Below are positions 23,024 through 30,892 of a stretch of DNA of 35,681 nucleotides, piece after piece. Source of the stretch: Candidatus Babelota bacterium (GTDB lineage: Bacteria > Babelota > Babeliae > Babelales > RVW-14); assembly GCA_013289515.1 (NCBI GenBank), contig JABCZU010000016.1:1-35681 (forward strand), in the 5' to 3' direction. Below the pieces are notes generated by a model. That model ran no database searches, was not told the DNA's origin, and saw only the letters and a list, made by a program, of their open reading frames with translations. The number at the start of each line of letters is the position of its first letter. Position 1 is the first letter of the stretch. The position numbers and the translations under genes were made by a program.

Positions 23024-24358
23024 TCAACGTTGCAGGCCTAACCATCGGTCCAGAATAATAGCAATGGCAGAGCGGACTGAAAGATGGTTGTACGTTGTAA
23101 GCCCTCGTACTGGTGGCAACAAAAAATCACAACGCGTGATAATATGTTCGGCAAGTCCCTGCCCCGTACCAAATAAAAAAAGGACCGGGCGCCCTGACTG
23201 CCAGACCTGTTCTTTGTCCTGATAGTCAATCTTCTGGCCATGCTCATGCGTTTTTGCCGATGTGGCAATAAGCAGCGGAGCCTGCCCTTCCAGCTCGGTA
23301 ATCTGCGCTATAACATCATCAAGTGAAAAAACGCTACGAACACGGCTAACAGCGTCATAACGGCTTGCATTGTACTCTTGTCCGGTAGGTGAGTGCCAAA
23401 ACTTTAAAAAGGTTGCCATAATTGCCTGTTGATCATGCAGCGGGCTAACCATAAAAAAGTTTTTGATGCCATACGTCACACATGACCGTGCCGTGTCATG
23501 CAGGTCAATGGAGGTGATTGACGTATTGCCAACGGTGCCATCCTTCAGATTAACCTCGGTATGCATCAGGGCTACGTAATGCACCGGAATGCAGCTCTGT
23601 GCCAATTGAATATCATCTTGGGACGGCCTTGCAAAAGAAAACCAGTCAAAGCGCTTAAGCATTGTTTTTTTACATGCCTCTTTTTTGCGCCATGCAGCTA
23701 TTGCCGCATGATTGCCAGAACGCACAATGTCGGGTACCTGCATACCGTTCCATTCAAGCGGCAACCCGTATTCTGGGTGATCTAGAAAGGGGCCTGAAAA
23801 TGAGTCATGTTCAACCGATTCCTGATTGCCAACGATGGCAGGAAACAGCCGCAATAAGCCCTCAAGCAGGATCTGGGCCGGAATGTCGCCACCCATAAGC
23901 ACATAATCACCCACTGAGATAATGGCATCGGCGCAATGCTGCTCTACGCGAGCGTCCATGCCTTCATAGCGGGAACAGACTAGGATGAGGTGAGATGCGG
24001 CGGTGCGCTCAAATGGATAGGGGCGCATAGGGGGAGTCGCAAGAAAAAGCTCTGCCGCCAGCTGCTCTAAAACCGGCTGAGACAATTTTGTGCCCTGTGG
24101 CGAAAAGAAAATTTTATAGCCGGGGCCCCAGCGCTTTTCACAATCGTCAATCGCGTCCTGGACGACAGTTGGCTTAAGAATCATGCCAGCACCAGGTCCG
24201 CAGGTTGGCTCATCAATGCGCTCTTTTGGCGCACAGTACTGAGAAAAGCTAACCAGATTGATCTCAATTAATTTTTGATCAATGGCACGCTTAATTAAGC
24301 TATGCTGTATAAAGGGCTCATGGATCTGAGGGAAAACGCTTATTACCGATATTTTCAT
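23024..24358 (-). CDS. trmD: tRNA (guanine-N1)-methyltransferase fused to a second SPOUT methyltransferase domain
   Basis: This 444-residue protein is nearly twice the usual TrmD length. Residues 1-240 are TrmD, which makes m1G37 in tRNA using SAM: ISVISVFPQI, the knot motifs SRYEGMDARVEQ (129-140) and GDYVLMGGDIP (150-160), and IVRSGNHAAIAAWR (211-224). Residues about 258-444 match the SPOUT family typified by Thermotoga TM1570 (PF09936), with VALMHTEV, SITSIDLHDTARSCVTYGIK, FLFGTGQGL (395-402) and TYNHLSVRSAIAIILDR. In Thermotoga that protein is, from memory, a separate gene between trmD and rplS, the same position as this fused domain. The target of the second domain is unknown. I start at the ATG 24358; an in-frame TTG lies 12 bases further up. 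The rimM gene, usually before trmD, is missing. Confidence 0.92.
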   Translation of the reverse strand: MKISVISVFPQIHEPFIQHSLIKRAIDQKLIEINLVSFSQYCAPKERIDEPTCGPGAGMILKPTVVQDAIDDCEKRWGPGYKIFFSPQGTKLSQPVLEQLAAELFLATPPMRPYPFERTAASHLILVCSRYEGMDARVEQHCADAIISVGDYVLMGGDIPAQILLEGLLRLFPAIVGNQESVEHDSFSGPFLDHPEYGLPLEWNGMQVPDIVRSGNHAAIAAWRKKEACKKTMLKRFDWFSFARPSQDDIQLAQSCIPVHYVALMHTEVNLKDGTVGNTSITSIDLHDTARSCVTYGIKNFFMVSPLHDQQAIMATFLKFWHSPTGQEYNASRYDAVSRVRSVFSLDDVIAQITELEGQAPLLIATSAKTHEHGQKIDYQDKEQVWQSGRPVLFLFGTGQGLAEHIITRCDFLLPPVRGLTTYNHLSVRSAIAIILDRWLGLQR

Positions 24359-24383
24359 AATCAACTTCAATTAAATAAAAAAA

Positions 24384-24518
24384 CCGTTCGTACTGCCGCG
24401 CCCGCCGTGGTTCGAGATGCTGCTATGCAGCACCTCACCATGAGCGCTCACCCTGAGGAGATTGCGAAGCAATCGTCTCGAAGGGTATGCGAAGGCTTGG
24501 GGGAACGGGCGCGAACGG
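24384..24518. repeat. Compound palindromic repeat between khpA and trmD
   Basis: Nested inverted repeats: CCGTTCG (24384-24390) with CGAACGG (24512-24518), CGCGCCCG (24397-24404) with 24506-24513, and TTCGAGA (24411-24417) with TCTCGAA (24476-24482). Inside are small hairpins CTGC-TAT-GCAG and ATTGC-GAA-GCAAT. The CACCCTGAGGAG...CGAAGGGT part belongs to a repeat type common in bacteria (from memory). Confidence 0.8.
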
Positions 24519-24546
24519 CGTTTCTATGCTCTAAAACAGGCGGCTG

Positions 24547-24780
24547 TTACTCTAAGATTTCAAGAACGGCACGCTTATGTTCTTTGGATGCGGCGGCATG
24601 AACAAGCGTTCTAATCGAACGCGCGGTTCTACCCTCTTTGCCAATCACCTTACCCAGGTCTTCTGGGGCAACGCGCAACTCAATTATGGTTGACTGTTCA
24701 CCCGTAATTTCAGATACGCTTACACGCTCTGGCTTGTCCACCAATTTCTTAACGATGTATTCTACTAATTCTTTCAACAT
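24547..24780 (-). CDS. khpA: KH-domain RNA-binding protein KhpA
   Basis: A small cytoplasmic RNA-binding protein of 77 residues, the normal size. It is a single KH domain with the RNA-binding GxxG loop in [19 protein letters not shown]. It begins [20 protein letters not shown], typical of the YlqC/KhpA family. The ATG at 24780 has AGGAG 6 bases upstream. It lies between rpsP and trmD, its standard place. KhpA proteins bind many RNAs, often with KhpB/Jag, which is not in the window. The last codons are near the end of the 135-bp palindromic element that separates it from trmD. Confidence 0.93.
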   Translation of the reverse strand: MLKELVEYIVKKLVDKPERVSVSEITGEQSTIIELRVAPEDLGKVIGKEGRTARSIRTLVHAAASKEHKRAVLEILE

Positions 24781-24879
24781 AATACTCTCCTGCTCGTGAT
24801 TCAACAAAAAATACCACTGCTAAAAACGTATCGTAATCTTCTAATTAGTTAGTGAGTACGAGATAAGTACGGGGAATGA

Positions 24880-25128
24880 TTAAGAATTTTTGGTAGCAAC
24901 ATCTTGTTTAAGAAGTTTAACTACAGCAGCTGAACACTCAGCGCCCTTTGCAACCCATTGCTTAATACCATCTTTATTAAGCTGGATGATTTCATGCTTA
25001 ATTGGATCATAGGTTCCAAGATTATCTAGGCAAGCGCCATCACGCTGCTTGCGCGCATCAACGGCGACTACGCGCCAATATGGATGATTTTTTCTGCCAA
25101 TGCGGCTTAATCTGATCTTAACTGCCAT
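24880..25128 (-). CDS. rpsP: 30S ribosomal protein S16
   Basis: An 82-residue protein of normal S16 length. MAVKIRLSRIGRKNHPYWRV, VAVDARKQRDGACLDNLGTYDP and LNKDGIKQWVAKGAECSAAVVKLL are the family blocks. It binds 16S rRNA and is needed for 30S assembly. I start at the ATG 25128, with AAGGA 8 bases upstream. It follows ffh by about 90 bases and precedes khpA by about 100 bases in the conserved translation cluster. The intergenic spacers show nothing notable. Confidence 0.96.
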   Translation of the reverse strand: MAVKIRLSRIGRKNHPYWRVVAVDARKQRDGACLDNLGTYDPIKHEIIQLNKDGIKQWVAKGAECSAAVVKLLKQDVATKNS

Positions 25129-25217
25129 TAGGTCTGTCCTTTCAGGGTACAATAAACAACACGAGTAACATCAAGCTGAATGCGAACTATCGAGTGACGC
25201 ATTGTTCTATTTTATCA

Positions 25218-26549
25218 CTATACGAAGAATTTTCTCAGCTTACCCATTTTCTTAAACATTTTAACAAATTGCTTACTTTGTTCAAATCTTTCTAACAATT
25301 GATTGATATCTGGCACATTTACACCCGCCCCCCTGGCAATTCTCTTTTTACGGGAGGCATCAAGAATTTGAGGGACTATCTTCTCTTTGTTGGTCATTGA
25401 GGAGATAATGGCCTTGAATTTTTTCATTTCCACTTGGCCTTTTTCCATCATTTCAGGGGTAATTGTATGGGTTCCTGGCAGGTACCGGCTTACCTTTTGC
25501 AGGGAGCCCAGCTTATCAACCAACGTAAGCTGCTCATAAAAATCTTTCAGCGAAAAGGCACCGTCCATTAACTTGCGCGCAAGCGCTTCTTGACTATCTG
25601 TACTAATGCTTTCGCTGGCCTTCTCGATAAGGGTTTGCATGTCCCCCATCCCTAAAATGCGTGTAGCCATGCGTTCGGGAACAAAGCTTTCAAGATCGTC
25701 GACCTTTTCCCCAACGCCTACCCAAGCAACTGGCTTTTGGAGTGCATAGCGGAATGCAAAGGCAGCGCCACCACGTGCATCACTGTCCATTTTTGATAGG
25801 ATGGCGACATCAAAGCCGACTGCTTTATCAAAAGCCTGTGCAACATTAAGCGACTCTTGGCCAGTCATTGCATCCAATACAAGAATCCTGTGTTTTGGGG
25901 CAAGTTTTTTATTAATCTGAACCAGCTCATCCATCATCTGATCATCGATATGCAGCCTTCCTGCCGTATCTAAAAGGAGGTGATCGTACTGCCCAGCTTT
26001 AAAGTGATCATAAATCTCTTTAGCCGCAGCCAGTGGCGTTGTTGCTTGTGCTTTGTAAAAAGGAACATTTATTTTTTGTGCAAGTATTTCAAGCTGCGCA
26101 ATAGCGGCTGGTCGATAAAAATCGACTGAGGCAAGGAGCAGGTGGCGCTTTTTATTGCGAAGTTTGGCCTGCTCCACAATATGGTGGGCAAGCTTTGCAA
26201 TCGTTGTAGTCTTTCCTGAGCCTTGTAGCCCCATAACCATGACCACAGAAGGAATTTGGAATGTGGTACCTGTTGTGGCGCTTTTGCCCCCCAAGAAGGC
26301 TAATAATTTTTCGTGTACAATCTTGATCAGGGCCTGGCCAGGATTAAGGGAAGACTGAATTTTTTGACCAATTGCCTCTTCATGAATCTGCTTTAAAAAG
26401 GCTTCAACGATACTCAGTGGAACGTCCGCCTCGAGCAAGGCTTCTCTAACACGTAACAGCGCCTCGCTGATGTTTTCAGGCGTAAGGCGTCCCTTGCTGG
26501 TAAGCCAACTCAAAACGTTCGTAAATTTTTCTGATAAAAACGTAAACAT
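25218..26549 (-). CDS. ffh: Signal recognition particle protein Ffh
   Basis: The 443-residue GTPase of the signal recognition particle, which targets membrane and secreted proteins to the Sec translocon with 4.5S RNA and FtsY. An N-terminal four-helix domain (1-90) is followed by the G domain with GLQGSGKTTTIAKLAH (G1), DTAGRLHIDD (G3), LDAMTGQES, and LSKMDSDARGGAA (G4). The C-terminal M domain is rich in Met and Lys (MKKFKAIISSMTNKEK, SKQFVKMFKKMGKLRKF) and is the signal-sequence and RNA-binding part. Length and order are normal. It is first in the minus-strand ffh-rpsP-khpA-trmD-rplS cluster. It serves the many signal-peptide proteins encoded nearby. Confidence 0.96.
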   Translation of the reverse strand: MFTFLSEKFTNVLSWLTSKGRLTPENISEALLRVREALLEADVPLSIVEAFLKQIHEEAIGQKIQSSLNPGQALIKIVHEKLLAFLGGKSATTGTTFQIPSVVMVMGLQGSGKTTTIAKLAHHIVEQAKLRNKKRHLLLASVDFYRPAAIAQLEILAQKINVPFYKAQATTPLAAAKEIYDHFKAGQYDHLLLDTAGRLHIDDQMMDELVQINKKLAPKHRILVLDAMTGQESLNVAQAFDKAVGFDVAILSKMDSDARGGAAFAFRYALQKPVAWVGVGEKVDDLESFVPERMATRILGMGDMQTLIEKASESISTDSQEALARKLMDGAFSLKDFYEQLTLVDKLGSLQKVSRYLPGTHTITPEMMEKGQVEMKKFKAIISSMTNKEKIVPQILDASRKKRIARGAGVNVPDINQLLERFEQSKQFVKMFKKMGKLRKFFV

Positions 26550-26656
26550 AAAGTCCCGTAGATGTACCGTTTGTGATGTGATTTTCTAAATAAGATCTGA
26601 TGGGGTGAAACTAGTCTTTTTGCGATTGCAAGTGGTCCGTCTACGCCTGTCGGCTT

Positions 26657-26723
26657 CGACGCGACATCCGTCTTCTAAGCTAGGGATGCATCGCGTCGTA
26701 GCTCGTAAGAGCGAAGACGGATG
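26657..26723. repeat. Structured repeat with interleaved inverted arms
   Basis: CGACGCGA (26657-26664) pairs with TCGCGTCG (26691-26698), and CATCCGTCTTC (26665-26675) pairs with GAAGACGGATG (26713-26723). The order A-B-A'-B' is that of a pseudoknot. A GCTC-GTAA-GAGC hairpin (26701-26712) lies between A' and B'. The last two bases overlap the CCA end of tRNA-Phe. Confidence 0.7.
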
Positions 26724-26797
26724 GTGCCGGGAGGCGGAGTTGAACCGCCGACACATAGATTTTCAGTCTACTGCTCTACCACCTGAGCTATCCCGGC
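26722..26797 (-). tRNA. tRNA-Phe (anticodon GAA)
   Basis: The 76-base gene on the minus strand starts GCCGGGATAGCTCAG and has a seven-pair acceptor stem (GCCGGGA with TCCCGGC), the D-loop TAGCTCAGGTGGTAGAGCA, anticodon loop CTGAAAA with anticodon GAA, TpsiC loop GTTCAACTC (GTTCAA motif) and an encoded discriminator A plus CCA. All stems appear intact. It is a single tRNA between ffh and kup. Confidence 0.96.
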
Positions 26798-27073
26798 CAC
26801 TAATAAACGAATGTTCATTCAAAGACGCGTATTGTGCGCATTAAACACATGGAGTAGACTACCCGTGGACATGATTTATGTCAAGACGCAACATGCAAAA
26901 TGAGTACTTTTTTTCATGAAACCAATAAAATGCTTCTGCTTCATAAAGAAAAGATAGTCACTTGCAGCTCATCCTATAAGCATGCTAAGCTATTGAACGT
27001 TTGCATTCTGCCTTCACGGCTGTTACAAGCGCCTGGAAATCACAAATGGCGAAAAAAGAATAGGAAGCGCTTC

Positions 27074-28918
27074 ATGAATAGTATACCCCCTAAAGTGGCC
27101 ACCAATGAGTTGTGGCAGCAGGGAAAAGAGGTTATTAAGTCGCTCGGTGTCGTTTTTGGTGATATTGGAACTAGTCCACTGTATGCTCTTTCAGTTATTT
27201 TTTTTCTTATAAAGCCGACGCCAAACAATGTGATGGGCGTTGGCTCGCTCATTATTTGGACCTTGTTCTTGTTCGTAACTATTCAGTACGCTTGGCTTAC
27301 CATGAGCCTTGGCAAAAAGGGTGAGGGTGGTACCATCGTACTTAAGGAGCTCTTGGTGCCCCTGCTCGGCAAATCGCCTCAAAAGGTTGCCTTTGTTACA
27401 GCATTATCTTTTATAGGCATTTCACTCTTTTTTGGTGATGGGGTTGTAACCCCCGCGGTAAGTATTTTAAGTGCCGTAGAAGGCATTTTACTTATTCCTG
27501 GTTGCCAAAACTTGGGCCGGCCATACTTGTTGTTAATTGCTTGCATCATTGCCATTATGTTGTTTTTACTACAACGTAAGGGGGCAGAAAAGGTTTCGAT
27601 TGCCTTTGGTCCACTCATGCTGGTGTGGTTTGTAGCCATATCTTCTTCCGGCCTGTGCGCCATTATCAAGCAGCCGCTTATATTAAAAGCCCTTAATCCT
27701 TGGTATGCGCTACAGTTTTTTATTAGCAATGGCATGCATGGCTTCCTTGCCCTTGCCGGGGTTGCGCTTTGTGTTACTGGCGGAGAGGCACTCTACGCAG
27801 ATATGGGACATTTGGGGCGGCGCCCAATTATCCGAGCATGGTGCGTAGTGTTTATTGCCCTGGTGTTTACCTATTTGGGACAGGGAGCCTTTTTGCTTGA
27901 ACATCAAGAGGCAAAATCGGTTCTTTATGAAATGTTCTTGCATCAACAACCGCTATTTTTCATTCCCTTTTTAATATTGAGCATCTTTGCCACAGTCATC
28001 GCCTCTCAAGCAATGATTAGTGGCATTTTTTCTGTTGCCTACCAAGGAATTACTACCAACATTATCCCTATGTTTAAAATTGATTACACGTCGAGCAAAC
28101 TTCGGTCTCAGGTTTACATTAGCAGTGTGAATTGGATATTAATGGTAGCCGTCATCTTTATCATATTGCTCTTTAAATCCTCTAATGCATTGGCAGTGAG
28201 CTACGGCTTGGCTGTAACCGGTACTATGATAGTAACCGGCATTATGACCAGCTGGATCTTTTGGTTGCGCAAGGTGCGCTACAAAGCGATCATTGGCGGC
28301 GTCATTACCTCATTCAGTTTTATTTTCTTTCTCTCTGGGCTTTGTAAAATTCCATATGGGGCATACTGGTCCCTTATCATAGCCCTATTTCCGTTAACAT
28401 TGCTTATCGTCTATACGGCTGGCCAGCGGGCACTGCAGCGTTCATTGCAGCCATTGCCTATTGAGTCATTTCTAGACGAATATAAGCAGCTCTATAGCCA
28501 AACTAATCCAATTAAAGGGTCGGCTCTTTTCTTTGTACGTGACCTCAAGACGGTGCAGCCATATGTAATGCAGGTCATGTTTGAAAATAATATTGTGTAT
28601 GAAGACAATATTTTAATTTCGGTAATAACGCGTGATGATCCATTTGGCATCATTGGCTTTTTCAAGGGCGATTTGGCCCAGGGATTTCGCGTGTTCGAGA
28701 TCCATATGGGCTATATGGAGGTGCTTGATATTGAAAAGATCCTCAGTAACGCGGGCATTGACGCCAAGGTCATCTTCTACGGGCTTGAGGTCATTGTTAC
28801 CAAAAATCTTGTATGGAAGACATACTCCCTGATCAAGCGCATATCGCCATCATTCGTCCAGTTCTATAAATTGCCGTCCTATAAACTCCACGGTGTCATC
28901 ACATCGGTGGAAATGTAG
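27074..28918 (+). CDS. kup: Kup-type potassium uptake protein
   Basis: A 614-residue membrane transporter of the KUP/HAK/KT family (E. coli Kup has 622), importing K+ with protons. The signature GVVFGDIGTSPLYAL lies near residues 25-40. GEGGTIVLKELL, SFIGISLFFGDGVVTPAVSILSAVEGI and GGEALYADMGHLG follow, all family hallmarks. About twelve hydrophobic helices are followed by a cytoplasmic C-terminal domain (about 470-614). I start at the ATG 27074 with AGGA 8 bases upstream; an open frame continues back to 26900, but that segment is not Kup-like. The 276-base region 26798-27073 holds a small GACATGATTTATGTC hairpin. I looked for a c-di-AMP riboswitch, as seen before some kup genes, and did not find a convincing one. 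Confidence 0.94.
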   Translation: MNSIPPKVATNELWQQGKEVIKSLGVVFGDIGTSPLYALSVIFFLIKPTPNNVMGVGSLIIWTLFLFVTIQYAWLTMSLGKKGEGGTIVLKELLVPLLGKSPQKVAFVTALSFIGISLFFGDGVVTPAVSILSAVEGILLIPGCQNLGRPYLLLIACIIAIMLFLLQRKGAEKVSIAFGPLMLVWFVAISSSGLCAIIKQPLILKALNPWYALQFFISNGMHGFLALAGVALCVTGGEALYADMGHLGRRPIIRAWCVVFIALVFTYLGQGAFLLEHQEAKSVLYEMFLHQQPLFFIPFLILSIFATVIASQAMISGIFSVAYQGITTNIIPMFKIDYTSSKLRSQVYISSVNWILMVAVIFIILLFKSSNALAVSYGLAVTGTMIVTGIMTSWIFWLRKVRYKAIIGGVITSFSFIFFLSGLCKIPYGAYWSLIIALFPLTLLIVYTAGQRALQRSLQPLPIESFLDEYKQLYSQTNPIKGSALFFVRDLKTVQPYVMQVMFENNIVYEDNILISVITRDDPFGIIGFFKGDLAQGFRVFEIHMGYMEVLDIEKILSNAGIDAKVIFYGLEVIVTKNLVWKTYSLIKRISPSFVQFYKLPSYKLHGVITSVEM

Positions 28919-28981
28919 CTTTTTACCCTGCTCTTTGCCTACAGTAGAAACAGGTTTAACTGTAACTTAGGAGGATAGGGA

Positions 28982-30391
28982 GTGAAACCCATTAAACAAA
29001 TAACAATCGTATCGTTAGCACTCGCAGCACTCATAACACCACCATGCATCGCCGGCAAGATATTTGTCGATCTGATCATTCGTAACGGCACGGTGATTAC
29101 CATGCATGACAACAAGCAAATTATCGAAGATGGCGCCGTTGCTATAAAAGGCTCCACCATAATCGCCGTTGGCTCAGCCACCAAGCTCTCTAAGCACTAC
29201 AAAGCAAAAAAAACTATTAATGCCAATGGCGGCGTCATTATGCCCGGCTTTATTAACGGCCACACGCATGCGGCTATGACGTTATTACGTGGCCTTGGCG
29301 ATGATCTACCCCTTAAAGATTGGCTTGAAAAATGCATATGGCCGGCAGAGCGGCGCCATGTAACACCTGATTTTGTCTATTGGGGGACCAAGCTTGCATG
29401 CTATGAAATGATTGCTGCAGGTACTACCACCTTTGTTGATATGTACTATTTTGAAGAAGAGGCGGCCCGTGCAGCCAGCCAGATGGGCATGCGGGCCATC
29501 CTTGGGCAAACCGTTGTTAACGGATCAACCCCGGATAGCAAAACGCCGCAACAGGCTCTCGACCGAGCACGCTCATTTATTGAGCAATGGCAAGGCAATC
29601 CTTTAATCACACCGGCCGTGGCACCACATGCGCCCTACTCATGCTCAAAAAAAACTTTGCAAGGCGCGCATATGCTGGCAACTGAATATCACATTCCCCT
29701 GTTAACGCATTTGGCCGAATCAAAAACTGAAACCAAGCACATGCTCAAACGATCCGGTATGCGACCTGTGGCATATTGCAACGAGCTTGGGCTGCTTAAT
29801 GATTCATTGATTGCTGCTCATTGTGTCCACCTGACGCTGCATGAAATCGCATTACTTGCCCAGCAACAGGTTGGCGTTGTTCATGCACCGGTAAGCAACA
29901 TGAAGCTGAGCTCCGGCATTGCGCCAGTGTGTGCCATGCTTAAGTACGGTGTTATGGTTGGCCTTGGCACCGACGGTGCTGCAAGTAATAATTCGCAGGA
30001 TATTGTGGCGGAGATGAAGACAGCTGCATTGCTACAAAAAGTTGATACCGGCAATCCAACATCGTTATCTGCGTATCAGGCACTGGAGATGGCCACAATC
30101 GGCGGTGCTCGTGCAATCCACATGGACAAACAGATTGGCAGCCTCCAGGCTGGTAAAAAGGCTGATATCATCATTGTTGCCATGGACACAATGCATCAGC
30201 TGCCAGTATATAATGTTGTGTCTCAATTGGTATATGCCACCAAGGCGTCAGATGTACAAACGGTGATTATTAACGGCACAGTGATCATGGCAAATCGGGT
30301 CATAGGCACGGCCCATGAACGTGATGAGCTTAAGCGCAACGTTGCGACATTGCGATCGCGTATTAAACCAAAAGAAAGGGTTCTTGTATGA
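28982..30391 (+). CDS. Exported amidohydrolase, MTA/SAH deaminase-like
   Basis: A 469-residue protein of the amidohydrolase superfamily, closest in motif pattern to 5-methylthioadenosine/S-adenosylhomocysteine deaminase (MtaD), which deaminates adenosine-type nucleosides. Metal and catalytic residues are H94 and H96 (NGHTHAAM), H216 (APHAPYSCS), H243 and E246 (LTHLAES) and D331 (LGTDGAASNN). A signal peptide at residues 1-25 (MKPIKQITIVSLALAALITP, then PCIAG) precedes the first strand, which is unusual because these enzymes are normally cytoplasmic. The GTG start at 28982 has GGAGG 7 bases upstream. The stop overlaps the VKOR gene start (ATGA). Substrate may be another amidine or purine; guanine deaminase or chlorohydrolase relatives are alternatives. 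Confidence 0.8.
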   Translation: MKPIKQITIVSLALAALITPPCIAGKIFVDLIIRNGTVITMHDNKQIIEDGAVAIKGSTIIAVGSATKLSKHYKAKKTINANGGVIMPGFINGHTHAAMTLLRGLGDDLPLKDWLEKCIWPAERRHVTPDFVYWGTKLACYEMIAAGTTTFVDMYYFEEEAARAASQMGMRAILGQTVVNGSTPDSKTPQQALDRARSFIEQWQGNPLITPAVAPHAPYSCSKKTLQGAHMLATEYHIPLLTHLAESKTETKHMLKRSGMRPVAYCNELGLLNDSLIAAHCVHLTLHEIALLAQQQVGVVHAPVSNMKLSSGIAPVCAMLKYGVMVGLGTDGAASNNSQDIVAEMKTAALLQKVDTGNPTSLSAYQALEMATIGGARAIHMDKQIGSLQAGKKADIIIVAMDTMHQLPVYNVVSQLVYATKASDVQTVIINGTVIMANRVIGTAHERDELKRNVATLRSRIKPKERVLV

Positions 30392-30780
30392 TACTTTCAA
30401 TTATTCTCTTAGCCATGATTGGCTTTAGCATTTCGCTTTACACCTATCTGACCGAATTAAAGGTCAAAGAAAATCCAGACTATAAGCCGGTGTGCGATAT
30501 CTCTGATCGCATATCATGCTCAAAGCCGATGAAGAGCCAGTATGCCAACATCTTCTTTATTTCAAATGCACTGGTTGCCTTAGCATTTTATACATCATTA
30601 ATTCCGTTTGCGCTGGTAAATGCCACACATCTGCTGGTTTTTTTGACCGGTATTAGTTGTATCGCATCAGTTGGACTGGCTTATCTGCTTTATTTTAAAA
30701 TTAAGACTCTATGCCTGTTGTGCACTGCTATGTATATTATTAATGCTCTACTTTTCTATATGAGCCTGCAAGCTTGGTAA
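30388..30780 (+). CDS. Stand-alone vitamin K epoxide reductase (VKOR) family protein
   Basis: A 130-residue four-helix membrane protein. It carries the loop cysteine pair C36 and C44 in PVCDISDRISCSKP, an NIFF segment (54-57) at the position of the VKOR active-site Asn, and the redox motif CLLC (109-112). The arrangement, including the CD-x6-SC loop, follows the single-domain animal VKORC1 layout rather than the common bacterial VKOR-thioredoxin fusion of about 280 residues. VKOR regenerates quinones while oxidising a thioredoxin-like partner, giving disulfide bonds in exported proteins. The ATG overlaps the amidohydrolase stop by four bases, so the two are co-transcribed. It would supply oxidising power for the Cys-rich exported proteins; no DsbA is in the window. 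Confidence 0.88.
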   Translation: MILSIILLAMIGFSISLYTYLTELKVKENPDYKPVCDISDRISCSKPMKSQYANIFFISNALVALAFYTSLIPFALVNATHLLVFLTGISCIASVGLAYLLYFKIKTLCLLCTAMYIINALLFYMSLQAW

Positions 30781-30806
30781 GTCATTTCAACATCAACATA
30801 ATGTTT

Positions 30807-30835
30807 TTTATATTCTCAGCCTGTTCTGCTATAAT
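30807..30835 (+). promoter_or_regulatory. Possible promoter of trmB
   Basis: A perfect TATAAT (30830-30835) lies 17 bases after TTTATA (30807-30812, a weak -35), in the 112-base gap after the VKOR gene. Confidence 0.45.
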
Positions 30836-30892
30836 GGCCATAGTTTAAACAATAGACTTTATGGCCACCATACAACAGCGGGAATCATACCT

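Noticed and set aside
26798-27073. Riboswitch upstream of kup
   Set aside because: I could not find the conserved cores of the c-di-AMP (ydaO) riboswitch; only a small hairpin is visible.
26900-27073. N-terminal extension of Kup
   Set aside because: The open frame lacks Kup-like residues and a ribosome site, whereas the ATG at 27074 has AGGA at good spacing.
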